Numbered from the stretch's first letter, positions 1 through 13,045 are shown. The stretch: DNA of 64,000 bases from Tetraselmis striata (GCA_006384855.1 VCJN01003285.1:1-64000); one strand, 5' to 3'. Numbers and translations are program-made. The notes: generated by a model not told the origin, from the sequence alone.

Positions 1-116
1 TCTCCACACACACACATACGGAACTGGGACAGAGTAATAAAACTGGAGCGCACAGCGCGTCCTTCCTCGTCCAGGCACCATCCTGAACGGCCTAGCACAG
101 TGAATCCCGGCCATGG

Positions 117-121
117 TTACA
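117..121 (-). terminator. Candidate TGTAA polyadenylation signal of SSRP1
   Basis: TGTAA on the minus strand lies about 125 bases after the proposed SSRP1 stop. TGTAA is the usual chlorophyte poly(A) signal; a five-base motif alone is weak evidence. A G run (about 139-166) lies between the stop and this site. Confidence 0.35.
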
Positions 122-243
122 TGAGGCCTGCAGGGAGCCCGGGGGGGGGGGGGGGGGGGGGGGGGGTCTCTGCAGCCCCACCACTTCACGTGACCCGGTG
201 AGCGCCGGCACCGCGCAAACGGGCGCCCAGGCGCATGAGCTCC

Positions 244-3200
244 TCACAGGTCATCGTCGCCCCCGCCCGCCTTTGGACTGCGTGAGGGCGGCAACGGATG
301 CCTCTCAGCGACAAGAGCCGACCCGGAGCCGTGGGGCCAACACCGCAGCAACTTGCCAATCATTCAATTGAACGCGCAGCACGCACATCAAATATGATGG
401 CGAAGCAACTACAGAAGCAATGATGTCAATAAGTGGAGCGTTTGACAATATATATGGCGACGGTTTTGTGCCCGGGATGGGGCTTGCTCTCAAGCAGGCG
501 ACAAGCGCAGTGCCGCCGGCGCCGGCGCAGCCGCAGCGCACTCACGTGTATGCAGCCATCGCCTCCTGGTAGCGGACCTTGTCGTCGGCCGCCATGTCGT
601 TGTACTGCTCCTTGTCAGAGTCTGTCATCTCCTGCGACGCCCGGTAACGCAAAACCCGTGGCTCAGCAGCGGAAAGCCGGCCCCCGTGTCGTAGGAGGGA
701 AGGGCGGGAGGACAGGGCTGCGCCATGGGCAACAAGGCACGGGCGCTCATGCAGGCAAGCGCGGCCCACCTTCCACTTGCCGCCGATCAGCTTGCCCAGC
801 TCCCCAAAGGTGGCCTCCGGGTTCTCCGCCTTCACGCTCTCCCGCACCGTGTTGGAGAACATCATGAACGCGGACATGGGCTTCTTCGGCGCGTTCTTGT
901 CCTTGACCTTCTTGGCCTTCTTGGCGGGCGCCTCCTGCGCGGCCATGCCGTATGGTGAGCGGTTTCGTGGGCCAAGACTGACTCGGGGATTGAGGTGCGG
1001 TCCAGAGAAGAGGGCCAGGTCGCCAGAGGGAGTGGGGGACAACAGCCGCCGACTCTAGCCGCCTTGGCTAGCAGATTGGAGGGACCAGACTGAGCCGAGT
1101 CGGATGTCGGCATGTGCTGCTGTCCAAACAGGGGATATTGGCGCCGCAATGGCTGCAGCAGTGGGGCGCAGCGCACCTTGCTGCTCTTGGCCGGCTTGTC
1201 GGCCTTGGGCTTGCGCTTCTTGGCCTTGGGCGCAGAGCCGCCGCCCTCGCCGTCCGAGCCCCCAGACATGTCGTCGCTGGCCATGTCGCTGCCGTCGTCC
1301 GAGTCGTCCTCGGACGGCTCGCCGTCGTCGTCCTCCTCGCTGCCCATCTGGAAATCCTCGTCCTCTTCGCTCCCCTGCGCGCAGCCAGCAGCACAGCCGT
1401 GTCGGCGCGCCCACGGGAGGAGCAGCCAAGCAAGACATGGTGGGCTCAAAGCAGAGCCTTCCAGGGAGGCGCACCTCGTCCAGCATGTCCGGGTCGAGGG
1501 CCACACCCGTGGGGCCGCCCGGGCCCTCCTGCGCCTCGGTCAGGTTGTCGATGCGCAGGTTCTTGGCCTGCGCCCACTCGAACAGATTCGCCCACTCGAT
1601 CTTCTGGATGTTGCGGAACTGGTACTCCTGGTCGTTCTGCCAGGAGGCAGGTCCACGCCACATCAGAGGCCAACCAGCGTTTCATTATCATGTTCAACAA
1701 CCAACACCGCAAACCATGTTGTTCTAAAATGAACTTTAGAAGGCAATAGAAGGTAATGCACTGTAAACTATACAACATGCAAACAGCAGCAACATAAATG
1801 AGTATTGGTCAAATCGACCAGATTTCAGACCAAGTCCAGATAGCAGGCGTAAAATCTGTTCCTCACAGGCGGGTTCAGGTAACACACTTATGCGCTGTGG
1901 ATGCAAAAAGGGAAGGGGGGGCAGGTTCCCGGGAAGGGAGGGGACCTTGGTGCGGATCATAAAGTCGAACGTTTTGGCCACCGCCAGGGAGTCCTTCCCC
2001 TGGCGCTGAAACTCCACGACGTCGATCTCCTCGTGCGTGATCAGCAGCGGCGGCTTGACGACGTAGAAGAAGGCGCGCTCCAGTGGGTACAGGTGCCCCA
2101 GGTCGGCCTGCCCCCACACGCAGCGCCTCGGGCTCAGCACAGGGGGAGGCAGCCGCCTTCCATTGATGGCTACAGCATGTCAAATTTATTCGGACGATGA
2201 CAATGCAGTGTACCAGGTATTACTATTCACAATAACAACAATAACAATAGGACTAATACTAACACTAATACTAACACTAATACTAATACTAATACTAATA
2301 CTAATACTAATACTAATACTAATACTAATACTAATACTAATACTAATACTAATACTAATACTAATACTAATACTACTAATACTAATACTAATACTAATAC
2401 TAATACTAATACTAATACTAATACTAATACTAATACTAATACTAATACTAATACTAATACTAATACTAATACTAATACTAATACTAATACTAATACTAAT
2501 ACCTGTCTCTTATACTAATACTAACACTATACTAATACTAATACTAATACTAATACTACCACTAATACTAATACTAAACTAATACTAATACTAAACTAAT
2601 ACTAAACTAATACTAATACAATTAATACTAATACTAATACTAATACTAATACTAATACTAATACTAATACTAATACTAATACTAATACTAATACTTAAAT
2701 ACTAATACTAATACTAATACTAATACTAATACTAATACTAATATAATACTAATACTAAATACTAATACTAAATACTATACTAATACTAATACTAATACTA
2801 ATACTAATACTAATACTAATACTAATACTAATACTAATACTAATACTAATACTAATACTAATACTAATACTAATACTAATACTATGGTGTATACACAGAA
2901 AAAAGTGCACCAGGGGGAGGGTTCCTGGGCGCGGACGCGCACGCACCTTGTAGGAGCACTTGACGGCCAGGCTGAGCGTGTCGGCGGCGCGGAAGTTGCC
3001 GGTCCGTGAGATCTTGGCGGCCGCCAGGCCTCGCACCGCCCGCGAAAACACGTCCGCCGAGGGGCCCTGCGCACCACAGGGGCGCCGCTCAGGCAGAGGC
3101 AAGCGCGTGTGGCCGCGGGGCGCGAGCGCCGAGTCGTGGCTGGCGCACACTCACCTGCATCTTGCGCTGCAGCTTGCCATTGCACTGCTGGTTCTTCGTC

Positions 3201-5646
3201 TCAAACAGCTCCTCCGAGAGGTCCATCTCAATCTCCAGCTCCTCATCCGTGTGGAATTGGCACTGGTGGGGGGGGGGCGGGGGGGTCCCAGGGATGGGGG
3301 TTAGCAGACTGCCCAACGCGGTGGGCCACTGGGCATCATCTCACGCATGTGTCGGCGGGGGGTGGATCCAACCAGGATGTGCTGGTAGTAGGTCTGCCCT
3401 TTGCGGATGGGCGGGTCCAGCGAGATGGCCACCAGCGTGTGCGGCTGCGACGTCTTGGGCAGGATGAAGAGGCGGGAAATTGAGGAGTAGGCGACGCGGA
3501 ACTCCTGGCTCTGGCCGCACAGCTTGAGGAAGGAGGCGTGCATCTCCACATCGAAGCGGCCGCGCGGTGCCTGGACTTGCACCTGCAGGGGGCGGAAGCG
3601 GTGGCGGGCGAGATGGCAATGGCGATAAGATAACGCAGATGGATGCTTGGCTTCACGGCGGCAGGACCCCGATCTGGGGTCAAAGCCATGGAGCCATGCA
3701 TTCCTAGGAGATGGAAGGGGGGGGGGGGGGGGGGGGGGCACCTCGTTGAAGGTGACGATCGCATCGGCGCTGGTGACCGCGCCGGCGTCTGTCTTGGCAA
3801 GGATGCCGCTCAGGAAGGCCTGGGAACCACAGCCAGCCGACGCGCATTGTCACCCCCCCCCCCCCCTCTGTAAGCAACACTGCCACCATTCGCCAGCTCA
3901 AACCGTACTGCGCCAGGACAGCAGGCAGATGGGCGGCTGTATCGGATGCAGGCCGGAGGCCATCTGCCAGAACCACCCCCCTCTAGTTGCTGCCCTGACA
4001 CACTCCCCGCCGGACAATGTCATTGCATGGTCTGCACAGTGCACTGTGCAGTGCGCGCCCTGGACGACTTGTGCGCATGCCTGACTATCACTCCACTTGC
4101 CCATGTATAGAAACCCATGGCATGTAATAATGGATCGAGTGAGGCACTGCCTGAACACAGCATGTGACACCACAGTGGCGAACAAGAAATGTGCACGTAT
4201 TCCCATTCCTTCGTCACTGCAATAATCACTCTTGGCATCATTGAGACCTATTAGACCCTACGGAATCCAAAGGCACTGTGCACTTTTTGCCATCTTGGCG
4301 ATAAAAAACCCCAAAACCCAGAACAACACTGTGCCCGGGACAGGCAAAGGGGGTTGGTGACGTATCTGTGTGTGCCCGAGGGCGGGGGGAGGGGGGGGGG
4401 GGGGGGGGGGGGGGCGAAGGGGAGGAGGGGGCAGAGGGGAGGAGGGGGCAGAGGGGTTACCTTGGCTGCGCTGACGTCGTCCCGGCCCTCGTACCCAGGG
4501 TGCGTGGGCGGCACGTGCAGCGACATGTCGCAGAGCGAGTCCATCTTGAGCCCCCCGCCGGTGTCGTCGTTCTGAAACTCCAGCTGCACGTCGTTCTTGT
4601 TGCTCGCCAGCTGCGCCTGCAGGGGGCAAAGTGCGCAGGCGAGTGAGACTCGGGCGGGGGGGGGGGGGGGGGGGGGGATGAGGCCAAGTACATGGAGCGC
4701 AGCTACGCATTGCAGAGGCCCAACTACTACAAGCACACTTTGGTTTCGCTACATACCATGGTCTTTTACCCCCTCAAGAAGAAGGAGAACTCTATGCATC
4801 TGGAAATCTATCAGAATACAGCATAAATAGAGCGAGGCGTCTGCAACCCGATGGCGCAAACACTTCCTCATTTTCTCAACCCCCGATCCGAGTGAATGGC
4901 ACAGGACAGCCAGGTGCAAAGCACCATGTCGGTGTCCGGTCTACCGTCCGGTATCGGCACCGCAGCAGCGAGCCGCCCCATCACCCAAACAATGCCCCCC
5001 TACGCCCCCCTCCCCTCTCCACCCCGAGCACAACCATGCGCTGATGGCACAGGATGGCGGTCAGGGCTTGCGCGGTGTGCAGCTGCCCCCGGCCTTCCAT
5101 CTCGAGGGGCGGGTGGGCTGCGTGTGCCCACCTGCACCACGTCCGGCAGGCTGACAGAGAAGGCCAGGCGCTCATCAACGCTCACGAAGTCCAGCCGTGT
5201 GCCGTCGATGAGCGCCTCGCCCCAGTTGCGCCCCTCCGGCGCCATCGCCTTTTGCTGTGAGTGCACACGTGTGTGAAGCCGCCCGTCAGACTGTCAGACC
5301 CCCCCCCCCCCCCCCCCCCCCCCCCCGCCCCCCCCCCCCCCCCCTCCCGGCCCGCCCTGTGCCCCTGCCCCTCCTGTCCCCTGAGAGGTAGGGGTGGGCG
5401 CCAGGATGCCCCCCTCAGTGTCATCTGGCGGGCGGGTCAGCCCTTGATAGGAGAGAGCTGCTGTGCTGGTGGGCTCACACCGCAAGGCTCTTGGTCAGGT
5501 AGCTGCGGCACATCTCCGAGATGGGCTCAAAGTCCTGTGATTACCCCGGCGAGCAGAAAGAGGGGTGCCGTCAGTGAGGGGGCCCGAGTGGAGCCGCTGT
5601 TGACACGAACAGGGTGTGCCAAGGCCGGGGGGGGGGGGGGGGGGGG

Positions 5647-5681
<35 letters not shown>

Positions 5682-6211
5682 GCGCACCTGGTCGCGGAAG
5701 CCAAGGAAGGTGACCACCGGGTTCTGGATCCGCTTCACCGCTAGCTGGCAGTGCCTGCCCACTTTGGTCCATCGCAGGGAGTGGATATCTGTGGCGCCGC
5801 AACTCTTCACTCAGCGATGTGGTCACCACACATGCAGTCGCGGGGCCGCCTGCTGGTGGCGGAAATTGAGGGGTAGCAGAGGGGCGGAGCAGGGTCCCAC
5901 ACCGTTGGAGGGGATCTCAACGTGGCGTCCCCCGCCGCTCTTCTTCCACACGAGCCCCTGCGCCGTCACTTTGAACACGCCCTCGCTCTACGCGGACCAA
6001 CGGGGTGGGGTCACTGCCTCGCACAGCTGCAGCGTCGAGTAATCCTTCCCGGCAACGCAATGTTGTGGAGTTCCATGCAGACGGGAAGAGGGGGCGAGCT
6101 GGACGCCAGCAAGGGATGCGCGCGGGGGGGGGGGGGGGGGGGGGGAGGCAGCACCGTGGGCCCGCGCGCGCCGAGCTTGATCCGCCCGAACTGCGACGTC
6201 GGTTCCGCCAT
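244..6211 (-). CDS. SSRP1: SSRP1 / FACT complex HMG-box subunit (about 17 exons)
   Basis: Histone chaperone subunit: with SPT16 it forms FACT, which opens and restores nucleosomes during transcription and replication in the nucleus. Exons on the minus strand give the family order: N-terminal domain starting at ATG 6211 (MAEPTSQFGRIKLGARG), continuing near 5987-5903 with KVTAQGLVWKKSGGGRHVE; POB3/SSRP1 middle region with the Rtt106/PH-like module (exons near 5535-5480, 5256-5131, 4618-4462, 3822-3740, 3585-3375, 3263-3154, 3068-2946, 2105-1950, 1640-1482); a long acidic Asp/Glu/Ser tract followed by a Lys-rich patch (1372-1174); and an HMG box split over 945-775 and 630-543 (NAPKKPMSAFMMFSN, then DKEQYNDMAADDKVRYQEAM). 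The exon ending at 543 carries a good GTGAGT donor; joining it to 277-244 adds PKAGGGDDDL before the stop, so I place the 3' end at 244. An alternative is a stop just inside the donor. Introns carry C-rich tracts on the sense strand. Identity is very secure; exact joints are approximate. Confidence 0.93.
2222..2884. repeat. Hexanucleotide microsatellite (TACTAA)n in an SSRP1 intron
   Basis: Nearly pure repeats of the six-base unit taatac, with a few deletions and substitutions (around 2502-2530, 2575-2620, 2695-2770). It fills most of the SSRP1 intron between the exons at 3068-2946 and 2105-1950. It produces long spurious Leu-Ile and Ser-Ile reading frames on both strands, which I do not treat as genes. 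Confidence 0.97.
5651..5679. repeat. (GA)n microsatellite next to a G tract in an SSRP1 intron
   Basis: About 14 GA dinucleotides follow a G run at about 5629-5648. On the SSRP1 sense strand this reads TC repeats then poly-C soon after the donor of the exon ending near 5690. Confidence 0.9.
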
Positions 6212-7759
6212 TACGGCCGCCCCACAGCCCGATAGGTGGTGGAGAGGTAGTACCCTACCCACGCGCTTCCCGCGCCGCCCTCCACCCGCGACCTGCCCAC
6301 CAAACCTGCTCGCCCGCCTGTTATGTTGCCGAGGTGTCGACGACCAGCCTGCAGAGGCGTTTCGTGGAGCCGCGCTGCACGTCGTGCTGGTGGCTTTAAA
6401 AAGGTCGCCAATACTGTGAGCGTAGATCACCCTCTAGCTAGCTCCTCGCAGCGTCTTTTCCGGGGCTGTTGCGCCATGAACTTTTTGCGTCATCCATGAG
6501 ATATGCTGGCCTTCGTTCGCAAGGGACAAACGAGTATTAAATCGCTACAGAGCGGAGGTTCATTGTTTTCTCGCGCCGTTTCTGGTTCAAATTAGAAACT
6601 GATCAGACCATAGCGCAAGATATTAAAGCTCTTTATGTACAGTACATTTACAGAACCTGCTTTATTTTGGTCCAAAACGAAAAGTCCTCGGGGTTGTGAG
6701 ATAGGGTTTTAAATATATCTAGGGTGTGATTTCCTGTTCTGAAACCCTAGTCTTTTTGGATGGACGACGACCCAAATGTCTTGCCATGCCCACAGGGTGC
6801 ATTTTTCCCCCCTAGAGCCCCGGGACAGGACAGGCACTAGTGAAACCCTTGCACCGTCTCTACGACGGTCGTTAAGGCAGCGATTCAGTTCCGGAATACG
6901 GAGCAGGCGACGCTCCCTTATGGCTACAGGTAGTCAATAAGCACAATCCCGGATAAGCATTCTGCAAAACTAATTGAAAGCTAATCACAGAATTTCCAAC
7001 ACGGTTGGATCACCGTCAACATCCCCGGCACAAAATACCGGACCACGAAAGGTCCGCCCTGCCCGTCTGGGCGTCGGCCCATTCGAGTAATGCGAGTTGG
7101 GGCAAGCCCCAACCCGCGGAGAAAAGCATTCGAGAGTGCCTCATTATATTCCCAAGCCACAATCATGCACAAATGCCCAAAAAGTGGCGCGAGAAAAACC
7201 CCAAATGTTATTCTGATAAACAAGGGGTTTATTAGGGCTATAGGATTTTGAAACAACTGTAATATGCTGCGATAATTTGCCGAAAATGCCACCCACGTAC
7301 TTTGCTAATTTATGCAGCGCGGGTACCTTAAGCCCCCCCCCCCCCCCCCCCCCCCCCCCCGGCCCCCAAGTAGTTGTTGCTGCTGCTGCAACGATGACAT
7401 GTGCTGCCACAGCTCCATACTTCCCAAAGCCAGGAACTCCTCAGTCACTTTCTTAAGACCTACACTCTATCGATTCCATCGTACAGCCGCCGTCTACGAT
7501 CAATAGCGGGTTTGTCCGATAGCCGGGTCGATCAATAGCGGAATTTGTCGTGTGTGCGGCGCAGTGACGAGCGAGCAGGTCGGGCGCTGCGTGATCGGCG
7601 GTGAGCAGCATGTCACCGGTTCCGGTTCTGCTATGGTATTATGCTTCGTCCTGCTTGCTACGCGATACAATGAAGGAATACAACGAAACGCGCATAATCC
7701 TTATACAACGCGGAATGTAAACGGTGACGGAATAGAATCGAACACATTCCGTCATGTTT
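6212..7759. other. Intergenic stretch upstream of SSRP1, no gene recognised
   Basis: Holds the presumed SSRP1 promoter side. Open frames here are short, have no recognisable domains and overlap on both strands. Base composition between about 6480 and 7300 is more AT-rich than the exonic regions. A C tract lies at about 7335-7360, followed by a short CTG/TGC run. No mobile-element ends or RNA genes were recognised. Confidence 0.6.
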
Positions 7760-8085
7760 ACTGCCGGTAGTTGGGTTTCCTTTCCCTCGTCGTCTACTTG
7801 GCATGCGCGGTACGGCACAAATACGGCGGTGCTAATGTGTCTTGTGCTAGTATTCCGTACCGCCCAAGCAAGGTGTTGCATCGACCCCGCGTAGCGCCTC
7901 GAGGAGCTTCAGTATTAACATCATACTCCCGTACGGCAGCTCCGCGTGCGGTTCCCGACGCAGCCACCCCAGGTAGCGCTGCTCCCGCATGCTGCTTCGT
8001 CTTGTGCTTAAAAGCACAAGGGGGCTTAATTGTCCCCACCTTCCTTTGTCGCGGCGCACCCACCATGGGGTCGCACCGCGACAGA
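7760..8085. repeat. Left copy of a ~320 bp direct repeat flanking the minisatellite
   Basis: Matches 10430-10752 along its length, from the GGTAGTTGGG..TTTCC block through CGCCCAA, GCATCGACCCCGCG and GCTGCTTCGTC to the shared end CACCATGGGGTCGCACCGCG. The copies differ by scattered substitutions and small indels. Both have the same orientation. They do not begin TG and end CA, so calling them LTRs is uncertain. Confidence 0.85.
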
Positions 8086-8439
8086 GCTCGTGTCTTCGTG
8101 ACATGCAATGTCTTGGTACTACAAGCCACTAAGAAGTGACGCCCCGCGCCCAGCTCGAGGACATGTCTCATTGGCCGGGAGGCGGTCGACGATAGTCCAA
8201 AGGAAACTGTGCGCCGGCTCTTCCCGACAATCAGTATCCCACACTACAGACAACCGTCCGACTGATTCGGGGGGGACGGTCTTCACGCTTCGCGACACAA
8301 GAGCCCCCCATGCCGCCGGCCGTCAGCTCGCCGGTGAAGAAGACCGCCATTTCCGGGTAGGAAGGATTCATGCGCCGGTGGGACCTGCGGTTTCAACGCG
8401 CTACTCCGCGTTACAATCGGGCTGCCCCTCGCAGCCCCA

Positions 8440-10180
8440 GGAACACAGCTGGTCGGCGCCAACTTGCCACCATTGTATTCCGTCTCTGGGAACCCCGCTC
8501 TTGTCGGCGCAATCACGCCGCCCATGCACCATGTGCCTCCCCGTTGGTCCGCGACCTAAGCACGCAGTTGGCCGGCGCCGACGGGCCGGCGCCAACGGGC
8601 CGCCGTTGCACGTTGTTGTGCTTCGATTGCCTTGGCAGCCCCGGATCCGCAGTTGGTCGGCGCCGTCCGGCCGCCACTACACTTTGTGCCCCGGCCGCTT
8701 CCGCGGCCTACGCATGCAGCTTGTCGGCACCAACTGGCCGTCACTACACCATGTGCCCCCGTCGCTTCCGCGGCCCGGGCGTGCAGTTGGTCGGCACCAT
8801 CAGGCCGTCCCTACAACGTACGCCCCTGTCGCCTCCGAGGCTTTCGCGCCTAGCTGGTCGGCGCCAACGGGCCATCAATGTACCGTGTGCCCCGGTCGCT
8901 TCCGCGACCTACACACGCAATTGGTCGGTACCAACGAGCTGCCACTGCACCATGTGCCCGGTCGCCTCCGCAGCCCGGGCACGCAGCTGGTCGGCGCCAA
9001 CGGACCGCCGCTGCACCATGTGTCTTGGTCGTTGCCGCAGCCTCGGGCACGCAGCTGGGCGGCGCCATCAGCCCGCCACTGCACCATGTGCCCCGGACGC
9101 TTCCGCGGCATGCGCACGCAGTTGCCGGCAGCTACTAGCCGTCACAGCACCTCGTGCCCGGTCGCCTCCGCAGCCCGGGCACGCAGTTGGTCGTCGCCGA
9201 TGGGCCGCCGCTACACGGTGTGCCTCGGTTGCCGCGGCAGCCTCGGGCAAGCAGTTGGTCGGCGCCATCTGGCCGCGACTGCACCCTGTGCCATGTCCGC
9301 TTCGCAAGCTACGCAAGCTACTTGTCGGCACTAACCATATTGTCCGTCACTGCACCACGTGCCCGGTCGCTTCCGCGGCCTACACACGCAAATGGTCGGC
9401 ACCAACGGGCCGCCATTGCATCATGCGCCCGGTCGCCTCCACGGCCCGGGAACGCAGTTGGTCGGCGCCAACGGGCCGCCACTGCACGTTGTGCCTCGGT
9501 TGCTGTCGCAGCCTCGGGCACGCAGTTGGTCGGCCGCGCCGTCAGGCCGCCACTGCACCATGTTCTCTGGCCGCTTCCGCGACCGAGAACGCGGCTGGTC
9601 TGCGCCGTCGGACCGTCCATGCACCATTCGCACCCCGGTCGCCTTGGCTAGGGTGCGCTCGCGGCTGGTCGGGGCCAACGCGCCGTCAGTGCACCCTTCT
9701 CCCCGGTCGCTTCCGCGGCCCGGGAACGCAGCTGGTCGGCGCCAACGGACCGCCGCTGCACGATGTGCCTCGGTTGCTGTCGCAGCCTCGGGCACGCAGC
9801 TGGGCGGCGCCATTTGACCCGCACTATGTGCCCTGGCCGCTTTCGCAGCATGGGTACGCAGTTGGTCGGCGCCGCCAGGCCGCCCCTGTGCCATGTGCCC
9901 CAGCCGCCTCCGCGGCCTGCGCACGCAGCTGGTCGGCGCCACCGGCCCACACTGCCCCGTGTGCCATGGTCGATTCCGCGGCCCGGGCACACACCTGGTC
10001 GACGCCGTCAGGCCGCCCCTACGTCATGTATGTGCCCCAGCCGCCACCATGGCATGCTCATGCAGCTAGTCGGCGCCATCGCGCCGCCTCTAGATCATGC
10101 GCCTCGGCGGCTTTCACGGCATGGGCACGCAGTAGGTCGGCGCCAACGGGTTGCCGCTGCGTGCTATGCCCCGGTCGCTT
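8440..10180. repeat. GC-rich minisatellite, unit about 66-69 bp, roughly 25 copies
   Basis: The core TGGTCGGCGCC recurs about every 66-69 bases, for example near 8653, 8719, 8785, 8852, 8921, 8986, 9055, 9186, 9255, 9391, 9457, 9732, 9801, 9862 and 9929. Each unit also holds a GCCGC.CTGCACCATGTG block and a CGCTTCCGCGGCC block. Units are diverged. Because most unit lengths are multiples of three and the unit lacks stops, several frames on both strands stay open (up to 624 codons at 8370-10244). No frame shows a known domain, so I treat this as repeat DNA, possibly the body of a non-autonomous element bounded by the flanking direct repeats. Confidence 0.9.
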
Positions 10181-10429
10181 TCGTAGCCTCTGGAAACCTA
10201 GCTTGTCAACGACGTCACTCATCAAGCCTTCGCTCAGTGGATGAGCTGGCTAGAGACTACATCGTCCGCTCCCCCGCCCGCGCACCCTTCACGCGCCCCA
10301 CCGTGCGACGGTAGCCAGCCGTTTTTTCTCGTAGGCGGTCGCTGCGCTCCCACCCGGCCGTCACCATGCCGCCGGCGCCCAAGATTGGTTGGCAATGTGC
10401 CTTCGCCCCCACCCTTGATTTTTTTACTA

Positions 10430-10752
10430 CCAGTAGTTGGGGTTTCCTTCCCTCGTCGTCTACTTGGCACGCGGTACGGCAAATACACGGTGCTAATGTG
10501 TCCGGTGCTAGTATGCCTTATACCGCCCAATGTGCTGCATCGACCCCGCGCAGCGCCTGCTCGAGGCGTTGCATTAACATCGTACGTCTCCCGTACGAAA
10601 CCTCCTCGTGCGGTTCAATCCCGACGCAGCCATTCCGGGTAGCGCTGCTCCCGCATGCTGCTTCGTCGTGTGCTTAAAAGCATCAGGGGACTTGTCTGTC
10701 CCCACCTTCCTTTGTCGCTGCGCACCCACCATGGGGTCGCACCGCGACAGCC
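10430..10752. repeat. Right copy of the ~320 bp direct repeat flanking the minisatellite
   Basis: Same orientation as 7760-8085, with the same block order. The spacing between copy starts is about 2.67 kb and is filled mainly by the minisatellite. Confidence 0.85.
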
Positions 10753-11838
10753 ACACCTATCTTCCCCTCCCTTGTTCAAAATCGCGGATCTGCCTCATGT
10801 GCCCTCTGGCCCCTCAAACATATTGTAATTATCCCAGATAAACTTTCGGCAATGTGCCGGCGCCCCACCCTTCCTTGAAATTTTCGAATTAATACGATAC
10901 GTGTGATTACATGTGCTAGATGCAACATTCAAGAAATCCATATAGAAATCCAGAAGGAAATCCACCAGTTACGATACGAGTCGTACCCGTAGTACCGTTA
11001 GCGAGCCCCGGAAGTCTTTTTTTTTGCCCCGGGACATGACTTGTGCGAGCCTGCTCAGGACGTGGATGATTGATGGATAATGGAAACTCTGGACTCTGGA
11101 GCGGACCTTCACCGGACTCTACCTTCACTCGACTCTACCGAGTCCACCTTCACCCGCCTCTTCCCGGTGTAACCAAACCCATCACTCTGGAGCGGACGAC
11201 TCCTGCCGGTGACGAGTAACGGTTGCTGCCCGACTGATTACGTCCGTTGTCACACAGCAGTCTGTCACACACTCGCATCAAGCCGCTGAACAGCCGCTCC
11301 AGCACCAAACAGTACGACAGGCACAATGGCGGGCAAGCATTTTGACAGGCAGTTTCAGGTATGCACCCCTTTAGCAGCCTGTTCATTATTCCGGCTACCC
11401 CTCTCCGCCGCGGTAGGGGCACATAGATATGGGTACCTGTCGTCCAGCTTGCCGGCAACTCGCTCCAGCCCGTAACGACCGTTGCAACTTGCAAGTACAG
11501 TCGTCCATACGCTCCCACGGACTCACTGATCGACGCCCACGGCCTCGCGCACTGCCTGGACGGCCAACAATCCCAAGCGACTACAGCTGCCTCTCGCTGC
11601 GCCGGGTGGCCCGCCAACCCTGGTCCCGCTCGGCGGTATTTAAATCTGCCTGCGGCGCCAGGCCTGCGATGTGTCGTGCGTCGCGCCGAAAATATCAGGA
11701 CAGTACCGTAGAGATGAGCCGGATATCACCCGGAACGGCGCCGGTTCGTGCGTCTCCCCGCCGATTAGGCGGTGGCTGGCGACGATCCCGCTCGCCTGAA
11801 TATCATGCCTCCGCACTATTTCATGTTTGCGCTTGCAG
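10753..11838. other. Intergenic stretch before the DEP-racemase gene
   Basis: No convincing coding exon. A short tandem motif ACTCTACC/CTTCAC is seen around 11105-11155. The first exon of the DEP-racemase gene should lie here, because the first recognised exon starts at an acceptor (GCTTGCAG at 11831-11838) rather than a clear ATG, but I could not identify it. Confidence 0.5.
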
Positions 11839-12990
11839 CTGAAGCAAGCCGCGTCGACCCAGTCGGCGGGATCGCGGGAGTCGGGGCTGGATGACCTCGA
11901 CGTGATCGCCCGGCGGTTGATGGGGGAGGTTGAGATCAAGGACCGCACCTGGCTGTTCAAGACCTACAAGCGCTGCTTCCTAGGCACCGACCTGGTGAAG
12001 GCAATGGTCAAACTCCAGATCGCGCCTGACGTGAAGGGTGCCGTGGCAGTGGGCAACCAGCTGATGGAGCGGCGGGTTTTCCATCACGTCTGGGAGGCGG
12101 GCTTTGAGTTCAAGAATTCAACGCTGTTCTACCGCTTTAGCTTCCACGAGGAGCTGCTTGGTGAGTGCGGTACACCTCCTCATATGTGCCCACCGCATCA
12201 GCATGGTCGGCTGCTGTCAGGCGCTGAAAGCCGTCTCATGCTCCTCCCCGCTATCGTTGGTGGCGGTTCCCTGGCTGGGATGGGGACATGCGGATAGGCG
12301 GCACCGACCTGACCAACATCTCGCAGACCTATGTCCTGGACACCTGCAAGCGCGCCAAGGGGAACGTAGAAATGGTGGAATACAAGTCAGGCAAGTTTGC
12401 GTTCCAGGGCAAGGCGCTCGTGGATTGGATGCTGAAGGAGGGGACGGTGCTGACACAGGAGGAGGCAATGAAGCTGGCAAACCTGTTTGTCGCCTGCAAG
12501 CTCATCACCAAGGTGGTATCAGACAAGGGGCCCATGCAGGCCTTCTCGCTCAGCTGCCTGTATGTGCTTACCATCAAGCCTTCGGAGGGGGACAAAGCTA
12601 AGGCAAACAGCGCCCTGGGTGTCCTGCGCCTGGAGTACGGGTGCGCCCGGCACCTGCGCGCATCAGCATGGTACGCGGGGGAACCCTGCAAACCTGCTTA
12701 CACTTTGCTGGCGGTGCATATGCCTCTCTTCCTTCAGGTATCCACCCATCCCGGGCGACATCGACCACCCCAATTCATTCCCGTACAAGGTGGTGTACCG
12801 ACAGGTTCCAGGCCTCACCTTTGAGTTAGCGCAGAGCGGCGCGCTGCCGGACGAGGTCCGCGAGAGCTTTGTGACAGCCATCCGCGACCTGGAGCGGCCT
12901 CGGCGTGTTTGGCATCACAGGCAAGCACTGCTGCCGCTCAATTCTCTAACTTTTCAGTATTGGGCTTGTCGCACTTAGCATAGACATGGG

Positions 12991-13045
<55 letters not shown>

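Noticed and set aside
2222-2884. TACTAA repeats as branch-point arrays
   Set aside because: The TACTAA reading is on the strand opposite to SSRP1; on the sense strand the unit is TTAGTA.
2163-3150. Long Leu-Ile, Ser-Ile and Val-Leu frames
   Set aside because: Translations of the TACTAA microsatellite inside an SSRP1 intron.
8440-10180. CRISPR-like array
   Set aside because: Units are contiguous and diverged with no spacers of unrelated sequence, in a eukaryotic context.
8370-10244. 624-codon open frame as a protein gene
   Set aside because: Three overlapping frames on this strand and several on the other are open because the DNA is a 66-69 bp repeat; no domain, no splice context, no single preferred frame.
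7760-10752. Firm call of the direct repeats as LTRs
   Set aside because: The ends are not TG...CA, and no primer-binding site, polypurine tract or target duplication was found.
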